Of a stretch of DNA of 11,980 bases, positions 7,627 through 11,980 are shown piece by piece. A program made the position numbers and the translations under genes. Under the pieces are notes generated by a model. The model did no database searches and was not told where the DNA came from. It worked only from the letters and a program-made list of their open reading frames with translations. The stretch is from positions 1-11,980 of the forward strand of contig JAJYDP010000090.1 of the NCBI GenBank assembly GCA_021777365.1. The letters are read 5' to 3'. The stretch comes from Chloroflexota bacterium (GTDB taxonomy: Bacteria; Chloroflexota; Limnocylindria; Limnocylindrales; CSP1-4). The stretch's first letter is position 1. The number at the start of each line of letters is the position of its first letter.

Positions 7627-8380
7627 GCTCCACCCAGCGGCCGCGGCGCTGCATGATCAGCTGCTGGAGCTTCATCATGCCGTAGATGAGCCCCTCGGGG
7701 CGGGGCGGACAGCCGGGCACGTACACGTCCACCGGCATGATCCGGTCGATCCCCTGGACCACGCTGTAGGAGCGCTTGAAGCGTCCGCCGGAGCACGTGC
7801 AATCCCCCATGGCGACGCACCACTTGGGCTCCGGCATCTGCTCCCAGAGCCGCAGCAGCGGGCCCGCCATCTTGGTGGTGAGGGTGCCGGCCACGATCAG
7901 CACGTCCGCCTGGCGGGGGCTCGCCCGGAAGGGGAACATGTTGAAGCGGTCCACGTCGTTCCGGCTCGTGGCGCTGGACATCATCTCGATCGCGCAGCAG
8001 GAGAGCCCGGAGAGGAGCGGCCAGAGGCTGTTCATCCGGAGCAGGTCCAGCAGGTAGTCCGCCCTGGCCGGGATGACCTCCAGCGCACCCCACCGTGCGT
8101 TGTCGCCGGGATCGACTTCCGCCTCGACCTTCTCGAGATGCGTGATGGCCGGAAGCTGGCCGCCGCCGTAGGCGGCCGGGTTGGACGACGACCAGAGGTC
8201 GTTGGGGACGACGATCGGCGCGGTGACCTCCCGGCCGCCGGGAACGACGATCGACCCGCCGCCGGTGGCCGGCGCGGTGCCGCTGCCCGGCGCGGTGCCG
8301 GAAGCCGGCGCGTTGCCGCTGCCCGGCTCGGGCGCGGTCACGGGATCCGGGGCGTCGCCGGGGCGGGGATCCCGGTTCAT
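7592..8380 (-). CDS. nuoB: NADH-quinone oxidoreductase subunit B (carries cluster N2)
   Basis: 262 residues from ATG 8380, chosen because it overlaps the nuoA stop (ATGA); in-frame ATGs at 8386 and 8407 are alternatives. NuoB holds the terminal 4Fe-4S cluster N2, which donates electrons to quinone. Ligands are visible: C128-C129 in [21 protein letters not shown]194 in MGDCTCSGG, and C224 in [12 protein letters not shown]196 is an extra cysteine beside a ligand. The core begins near residue 95. Before it lies a 90-residue low-complexity extension rich in Ala, Pro, Gly, Ser and Thr, including three hexapeptide repeats of the form GSGTAP (20-37). Core identity is secure; the extension has no known role. 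Confidence 0.96.
   Translation of the reverse strand: MNRDPRPGDAPDPVTAPEPGSGNAPASGTAPGSGTAPATGGGSIVVPGGREVTAPIVVPNDLWSSSNPAAYGGGQLPAITHLEKVEAEVDPGDNARWGALEVIPARADYLLDLLRMNSLWPLLSGLSCCAIEMMSSATSRNDVDRFNMFPFRASPRQADVLIVAGTLTTKMAGPLLRLWEQMPEPKWCVAMGDCTCSGGRFKRSYSVVQGIDRIMPVDVYVPGCPPRPEGLIYGMMKLQQLIMQRRGRWVERAVGPSVPAER
8270..8323 (-). repeat. Three 18-bp tandem repeats inside the nuoB N-terminal extension
   Basis: Three imperfect 18-bp units lie head to tail and encode the hexapeptides [12 protein letters not shown] and GSGTAP. A partial fourth unit (ATG-GG) continues the pattern toward the NuoB core. The period is a multiple of three, so copy number could change without breaking the frame. Confidence 0.8.
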
Positions 8381-8733
8381 CGCCATCGGAGCACGCCCTT
8401 CCGCCATGCGTATGCGAGGCCGAGCATCAGGATCCCGACGAAGATCGCCATGCTGACCAGGCCGCCCACGAGCACGTCACGGAAGACGATCGCCCACAGG
8501 TAGACGAAGATCACCTCGATGTCGAAGGCGACGAAGAGCAGGGCGTAGATGTAGAAGGAGACCCCGAAGCGCCCCCAGGTATCGCCGAACGTGTCGATGC
8601 CCGACTCGTACGGGAGCCCCTTGTGGCGATCACCCCGGTTCCTGTGGCTGATGAGCCAGGCCAGCCCGATCGTCATGAAGACGAACGAGACGCCGGCGAA
8701 CAGGAAGCCGATGACGTACCAGAGTCCGGTCAC
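8377..8733 (-). CDS. nuoA: NADH-quinone oxidoreductase subunit A
   Basis: 118 residues, the usual length. This small membrane subunit lies near the quinone cavity and helps couple it to the membrane arm. Three hydrophobic helices are visible (about 4-28, 58-82 and 88-110). The conserved block [15 protein letters not shown] at 42-56 is followed by [19 protein letters not shown], with the invariant acidic pair D71 and E73. The frequent loop cysteine (YECG) is serine here, a known variation. Start is GTG 8733, preceded by TAGGGAAAC, an acceptable Shine-Dalgarno at short spacing. It is the first gene of the operon and overlaps nuoB by an ATGA. Confidence 0.96.
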   Translation of the reverse strand: MTGLWYVIGFLFAGVSFVFMTIGLAWLISHRNRGDRHKGLPYESGIDTFGDTWGRFGVSFYIYALLFVAFDIEVIFVYLWAIVFRDVLVGGLVSMAIFVGILMLGLAYAWRKGVLRWR

Positions 8734-8800
8734 GTTTCCCTATCGCGAACCGTCAGGCGCAGCGGAGGATGGTCAGAAAGGCGCCTGCACGTTGCCGGCC

Positions 8801-8806
8801 ATTCTA
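8801..8806 (-). promoter_or_regulatory. Candidate -10 element for the nuo operon
   Basis: On the minus strand the hexamer TAGAAT matches the sigma-70 -10 consensus at five of six positions, in the only AT-rich spot of the spacer. A -35 match is poor (CGGACG at 16-base spacing). A transcript would begin near 8794 and leave a leader of about 60 bases before the nuoA GTG. The assignment rests on motif and position only. Confidence 0.35.
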
Positions 8807-8830
8807 TCGCAGAGCGCGGTCACGTCCGGG

Positions 8831-8960
8831 CCCGTGCACCGCGGCCCCGCTGGTCCCGGGGCGTCCTGCGGCCGCGGGCCGTCGACCCCGTGGCGTCCCG
8901 TGACCGCGGCCCGGCCGGCCGCGTGATCGTGGCCTGTGACCGCGCCCGTGCCCCGCGGCC
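8831..8960. repeat. Three near-identical 15-16 bp direct repeats upstream of nuoA
   Basis: CCCGTGCACCGCGGCC at 8831-8846, CCCGTGACCGCGGCC at 8897-8911 and CCCGTGCCCCGCGGCC at 8945-8960 differ by one base or a one-base indel. A 10-base inverted pair also occurs: CGCGGTCACG at 8815-8824 and its complement at 8899-8908. All lie just upstream of the candidate nuo promoter and after the stop of the flanking gene, so they may be operator sites. Chance in GC-rich DNA is also possible. Confidence 0.5.
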
Positions 8961-8968
8961 CGGCCCCG

Positions 8969-10168
8969 CTACCGGATGCCGCGCAGCAGCAGGCGCACCC
9001 CCGGGCCCACGAGCGTGTGGCCGCCGAGCAGGATCGGGATGGGCGCGCTCGCGACGGCCGCCGTCAGCGACCGGAGCCAGGGATCGGCGATTGCCTCGGA
9101 CGCCAGGAGGTCGGAGGCGAAGCGATCCTCGGGCGCCGGCCACGCGTCCTCGTCGGGGCCCATCCGATCGGCCAGGAGCACCCGCGCATCGAGGATGGCG
9201 GCGTCGGCCAGCTCCGCCACGATCCGGGGGAGGGCATCGGGGCCTTCGCGATCGAGCAGGCGGCCGAGCGTGGCGCGAGGCGGGCGCGCCGGCTGCGTCT
9301 CCCCGGCCGGTCGGGGGGCCGTCGGCTCCGGGCCGCCCATCGCCAGGGGCGACGACGCGCGCAGCCCGCGCTCCTCGGCGAGGAACCGGACGCGGCACCG
9401 GACGTGCCGTTCCAGCCAGGCGAGGGTCCCGGATGAGCTGCGGCCGAAGACCAGCAGTTCGCGCCGCGGATCGGCCGCCACCGCCCGCAGCGCGTCCACC
9501 CGCGGGACGCGGATCGACGACGTGGCCGCCAGCCGTCGCAGCGACGGGCGGGCATCCGGGGCGAGGGCGAGGAGCGCCAGGTCGAGCGGCGTGTCCAGGT
9601 CGAGCGCCAGCCGGTCGCGCGCGGCCATGTCGCGCACCGCGTATCCGGCGACCTCCTCCAGCCAGCGGGGGAGTGCGTTGTCCGACGGCAGCGCCGGCAG
9701 CCGCAGCAGCGTCTCCGCGTGCGGGACGGCACAGACGTCCGACGAGAAGCGGTTGTTGGTGAGCGCGATCGGCCCGTCCGACCGCGCCGCGCGCACGAGG
9801 CGCTCCGCGTCGACGGCGTGCAGCCGCGGGACCGCACCGTCTCCCAGCACCACGCAGCCCTCGACGTGCTCGTCGCGCACCACGCGCGCCAGCGCCTCGC
9901 CGAAGGATCCCGCCCGCACGAACCGGGGCGGGGGGAGCCCCGGCCTCGCGCGATCTGCCGCCCCTGCCTTCCACGGCCTGGACGCGTCCGTCTCGGGCTG
10001 GGTGGCCCCGCGTCCGGCCACCCGCACCACGCGATCCGCGCCCGCGCGGAGGAACCGCTCGACGTGATCCTCGGCGAGCGCACGCCGGGCCTCGGAGAGC
10101 AGCGCGGTGAGCGGGCGCTCGGCGGGGCGCGCGGGAGCCTCGAACAGGATCAGCGTGACCTCGGGCAC
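8969..10168 (-). CDS. Uncharacterised protein with a nucleotidyltransferase-like N-terminal half
   Basis: 399 residues from GTG 10168, ending in TAG. I do not recognise the family with certainty. Residues 1-200 suggest a GT-A/MobA/CofC-like fold: a hydrophobic first strand (VTLILFE), GADRVVRVAG at 43-52, GCVVLGDGAVPRL at 104-116, and RLALDLDTPLDLALL at 186-200, which resembles the LDIDTPEDL motif ending CofC-type guanylyltransferases. The usual N-terminal GG-x-S-x-R nucleotide loop is not seen, so activity is doubtful. Residues 237-399 form a second part with RELLVFGRSSSGTLAWLE at 236-253, a Pro/Ala-rich linker (275-300) and GGHTLVGPGVRLLL near the end. There is no Shine-Dalgarno. TAGACT at 10178-10183 on this strand could be a -10 giving a nearly leaderless transcript. 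Stop is 235 bases before nuoA; cotranscription is uncertain. Confidence 0.8.
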   Translation of the reverse strand: MPEVTLILFEAPARPAERPLTALLSEARRALAEDHVERFLRAGADRVVRVAGRGATQPETDASRPWKAGAADRARPGLPPPRFVRAGSFGEALARVVRDEHVEGCVVLGDGAVPRLHAVDAERLVRAARSDGPIALTNNRFSSDVCAVPHAETLLRLPALPSDNALPRWLEEVAGYAVRDMAARDRLALDLDTPLDLALLALAPDARPSLRRLAATSSIRVPRVDALRAVAADPRRELLVFGRSSSGTLAWLERHVRCRVRFLAEERGLRASSPLAMGGPEPTAPRPAGETQPARPPRATLGRLLDREGPDALPRIVAELADAAILDARVLLADRMGPDEDAWPAPEDRFASDLLASEAIADPWLRSLTAAVASAPIPILLGGHTLVGPGVRLLLRGIR

Positions 10169-10362
10169 GGCAGGGCTAGTCTACGTTCGGCGGGGTACGC
10201 TCCCGCCAGGATCGCCCGTCGGCCCGGGGACCGCAGGCGGGGGAATCCCGGTCACCGGGTGGCCCGTCGGCCGGGTACCCACGCCAGCGGAGTGTTCCGG
10301 CCCCGCCCGCCGGCAGCGCGCCGGTGGATGCATCCGTCGCGGTTGTCGTGCAGGGAGAGCAG
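10169..10362. promoter_or_regulatory. Divergent intergenic region with palindrome and direct repeats
   Basis: This spacer separates the leftward nucleotidyltransferase-like gene from the rightward methyltransferase. It holds a 13-base palindrome CCCGGTCACCGGG at 10247-10259 and two copies of GCCCGTCGGCC extended by C/GGG, at 10214-10228 and 10262-10275. A repressor site serving both genes is conceivable. No strong plus-strand promoter is visible. Confidence 0.35.
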
Positions 10363-11088
10363 ATGTCGCGTCGTCGCTTCGTCGCCGTCTCGATCGGCCT
10401 GTCCGCCGCAGCGGCGCTCGCCGCGACCGTGGTGGCCCGCCGGGTCCGCGTGCGGTCCTTCGTGCACGGCCGGGACGCCGGGGGCGGTCGATTGATGGAC
10501 GACGCGGTCACCTACGACCTTGGCTCGCGCCTGCTCTTCGGGCCGCTGTTCGGCCGGATCGCGGCCGACGTGGCCGCCGCCGTTGCCCCGGGCGCGGTGG
10601 TGCTGGAGGTCGGCTGCGGTCCGGGTCACCTGTCGGTGAGGATGGCGCGCGACCACCACCTGCGCGTGACGGCATCGGACCTGGATCCGGCGATGGTCGA
10701 GCGGGCCCGGCGCGCGGTCGATCGCGCGTTCGAGGCCGCCGATCCGGGGCGGCCGATCGTCGCCCGGGCGGACGTCGCTGCGCTGCCGTTCCCGGACGGC
10801 GCGTTCGACGCCGTCGTCAGCACGTTCTCGATGCATCACTGGGCCGATCCGGACGCGGGCCTCGCCGAGATCCACCGGGTGCTGCGCGCCGGGGGCCGGG
10901 CGCTGATCTGGGACTTCGACCGGCGGGTGCGCTGGGTCGAGGGGCACACGCCCGAGCCGCTCGAGGTCGCGGCGCGGTCGCCCTTCTCCAGTGCCCGGTC
11001 CGACGCGTGGCGCTGGCCGGGACCGCTGCGGATCTCGGAGCGGATCGAGCTCGTCCGCGGATCCTCGGAAGTGAACCCGGATGCCTGA
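10363..11088 (+). CDS. Membrane-anchored class I SAM-dependent methyltransferase
   Basis: 241 residues from ATG 10363, preferred because AGGGAGAG lies 5 bases upstream; an in-frame GTG at 10324 would add 13 residues. The N-terminus RRRFVAVSIGLSAAAALAATVVARR (2-26) has a basic patch and one hydrophobic helix, suggesting a signal anchor with a cytoplasmic or membrane-associated enzyme. The catalytic fold shows motif I LEVGCGPGH at 81-89, the acidic ribose-binding D106 in TASDLDPAM, ADVAALPFPDGAFDAVV at 136-152, and HRVLRAGGRALIWDF at 171-185. This is the Methyltransf_11 (UbiE/menaquinone-like) family. The substrate cannot be told. Its end overlaps folK by 8 bases, so the two genes are probably cotranscribed. 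Confidence 0.88.
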   Translation: MSRRRFVAVSIGLSAAAALAATVVARRVRVRSFVHGRDAGGGRLMDDAVTYDLGSRLLFGPLFGRIAADVAAAVAPGAVVLEVGCGPGHLSVRMARDHHLRVTASDLDPAMVERARRAVDRAFEAADPGRPIVARADVAALPFPDGAFDAVVSTFSMHHWADPDAGLAEIHRVLRAGGRALIWDFDRRVRWVEGHTPEPLEVAARSPFSSARSDAWRWPGPLRISERIELVRGSSEVNPDA

Positions 11089-11707
11089 GCGCGTCAGGGC
11101 CTACGTGGGGATCGGCGCCAACGTGGGCGACGCCCCGGCCACGCTGGCGGCCGCCATCCACGCGCTGGCCGCCCTCCCGGACACGCGGGTCGTGGGCGTC
11201 TCCAGCCTCTTCGCCACCCGACCGGTCGGCGTGGTGGACCAGGCCGGGTTCAGCAACGCCGTGGTCGCGCTGGACGTCCCCGCGGGTCCCGACCCGGAGA
11301 CGGGCGCGGTGGCGCTGCTGATCGCGCTGAAGGGGATCGAGCGTGCGTTCGGTCGCCGGGACCGCGGCCGGTGGGGGCCAAGGGAGCTGGACCTGGACCT
11401 GCTGCTCTTCGGGGACGCTGCGCTGGCGGTCGAGCGGCCGCCGGAAGGGGCCTCGCTGGATCCGGGACGCGCGAGCCGCCTGCTGGTCGTGCCGCATCCG
11501 GAGGCGCGACGGCGGCTCTTCGTCCTCGCCCCGCTCGCGGAGCTGGCGCCCGACCTGGGGCCGCCGGGCTGGGACAGGACGGTGCGCGAGGCGCGCGACG
11601 AGCGACTGGCCGAGGAGGGGGCTGAGGCGGCGCGGGCGGTCGGGCGGTGGGATGGCGCGGCCTGGGTGATCGACGCGCTCCGAGCCGGGGAGCCGGGCGC
11701 AGGCTGA
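11081..11707 (+). CDS. folK: 2-amino-4-hydroxy-6-hydroxymethyldihydropteridine pyrophosphokinase
   Basis: 208 residues, longer than the usual 160 or so because of a C-terminal tail (about 170-208). The enzyme transfers pyrophosphate from ATP to 6-hydroxymethyl-dihydropterin, the step before dihydropteroate synthase in folate synthesis. Family motifs are intact: YVGIGANVGD at 8-17, ATRPVGVVDQAGFSNAVV at 45-62, the catalytic block GRWGPRELDLDLLLFGD at 96-112 with metal-binding D104 and D106, and VPHPEARRRLFVLAPLAELAP at 137-157. No folP or folB lies in the window. The ATG overlaps the methyltransferase stop region by 8 bases. The stop codon sits inside the first copy of a perfect tandem repeat. 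Confidence 0.96.
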   Translation: MPERVRAYVGIGANVGDAPATLAAAIHALAALPDTRVVGVSSLFATRPVGVVDQAGFSNAVVALDVPAGPDPETGAVALLIALKGIERAFGRRDRGRWGPRELDLDLLLFGDAALAVERPPEGASLDPGRASRLLVVPHPEARRRLFVLAPLAELAPDLGPPGWDRTVREARDERLAEEGAEAARAVGRWDGAAWVIDALRAGEPGAG

Positions 11708-11779
11708 CGCGCGGGGCCGGGCCGCCGCCGGGCTGGTGAGGGCTGACGCGCGGGGCCGGGCCGCCGCCGGGCTGGTGAG
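11702..11779. repeat. Perfect 39-bp tandem duplication across the folK stop
   Basis: Two identical 39-bp units, 11702-11740 and 11741-11779, start with GGCTGACGCGCGGGGCC. The first contains the last codon and the TGA of folK; the second repeats that TGA in the same frame, since 39 is a multiple of three. Perfect identity suggests a recent slippage duplication. Confidence 0.95.
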
Positions 11780-11794
11780 GGCCGGCACGGTCGG

Positions 11795-11848
11795 CGCGCC
11801 GAGGGATCCCGCCTCGGTCCTCGCGCCGAGGGATCCCGCCGCGGTCGG
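11795..11848. repeat. 27-bp imperfect tandem repeat with hairpin potential
   Basis: The 19-base core CGCGCCGAGGGATCCCGCC occurs at 11795-11813 and 11822-11840, a period of 27; the 8-base linkers are similar but not identical. GGGATC (11803-11808) plus CCTCGG (11812-11817) can pair with CCGAGG (11826-11831) plus GATCCC (11832-11837), making a 12-bp stem with a 3-base bulge and 8-base loop. There is no T-tract, so an intrinsic terminator for folK is only a possibility. Confidence 0.7.
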
Positions 11849-11915
11849 AGGGCGGGCGGCCTTCTCGTGCGCAGGCCGCGGCGCAATCCTGCGGGATGTG
11901 CGAGGAGGGAACCGT

Positions 11916-11980
11916 ATGTCCGGCCTGCGGCGCGGTCGGGCCGACGGGGCGCGCCCGGCTCTGCTCCCGGCCCGCGATCC
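11916..11980 (+). CDS. Start of an unidentified gene (partial, runs off the right edge)
   Basis: A very strong Shine-Dalgarno, GAGGAGGG at 11902-11909, lies 6 bases before ATG 11916. The frame is open to the edge and gives 21 residues, MSGLRRGRADGARPALLPAR and one more, too few to identify. A competing start, ATG 11896 in another frame, would give MCEEGTVCPACGAVGPTGRA and then RLCSRPAI, whose C8-x2-C11 and C23 look like a zinc ribbon. The ribosome site favours 11916; the protein content favours 11896. Confidence 0.4.
   Translation, partial: MSGLRRGRADGARPALLPARD

Noticed and set aside
8815..8960. CRISPR-like array from the three short repeats
   Set aside because: Repeats are only 15-16 bp, imperfect, unevenly spaced and GC-rich; no cas genes are nearby.
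8820..9974. A 384-codon minus-strand frame overlapping the nucleotidyltransferase-like gene
   Set aside because: The 8969-10168 frame has more natural composition and recognisable motifs; this one is Arg/Gly/Ala-rich and motif-free.
10107..11321. A 404-codon plus-strand frame through the methyltransferase and folK
   Set aside because: Methyltransferase motif I and the FolK signatures are in the other frames; this frame has none.
1..11980. tRNA, rRNA, insertion sequence or phage genes
   Set aside because: I saw no cloverleaf, rRNA core, transposase or integrase motif, nor inverted-repeat ends; the spacers are short and accounted for above.

Overview
The window is very GC-rich DNA (about 70% by eye) with GTG starts, stop/start overlaps and heavy use of G or C at third codon positions. 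It comes from a high-GC bacterium. The unusual form of complex I, with folK nearby, makes a Chloroflexota-type lineage my best guess; this rests on memory of the families and cannot be proved from the window.

About three quarters of the window (1-8733) is one leftward operon for respiratory complex I. In transcription order it reads nuoA, nuoB, nuoC, nuoD, nuoH, a fused nuoI-nuoE gene, nuoF, and a large flavoprotein gene cut by the left edge. Most junctions are 4-base overlaps or gaps of 12 bases or less, so it is almost certainly a single transcript. A candidate promoter lies at about 8801-8806. The membrane and quinone-site core (A, B, C, D, H) looks orthodox. The electron-input side does not. 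NuoI has lost its second 4Fe-4S motif and is joined to a NuoE domain that lacks one standard 2Fe-2S cysteine. NuoF has a hydrogenase/formate-dehydrogenase-type C-terminus. The place of NuoG is taken by a protein combining a NuoG-like 2Fe-2S domain, a GltD/NfnB-like FAD and NAD(P) module, and a NuoG-like pair of 4Fe-4S motifs. E, F and a GltD-like subunit together resemble the StnABC/Nfn electron-bifurcating transhydrogenases, here embedded in a complex I operon. nuoJ-N are not in the window and could lie beyond position 1.

A 235-base spacer (8734-8968) holds the candidate nuo promoter and three short GC-rich direct repeats. Next comes a leftward gene (8969-10168) for an uncharacterised two-part protein whose first half looks like a nucleotidyltransferase.

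A divergent spacer (10169-10362) leads to a rightward pair: a methyltransferase with an N-terminal membrane anchor, and folK, which overlaps it by 8 bases. The folK stop codon lies in the first copy of a perfect 39-bp tandem duplication. A second, 27-bp duplication with hairpin potential follows, and a probable new gene starts at the right edge.
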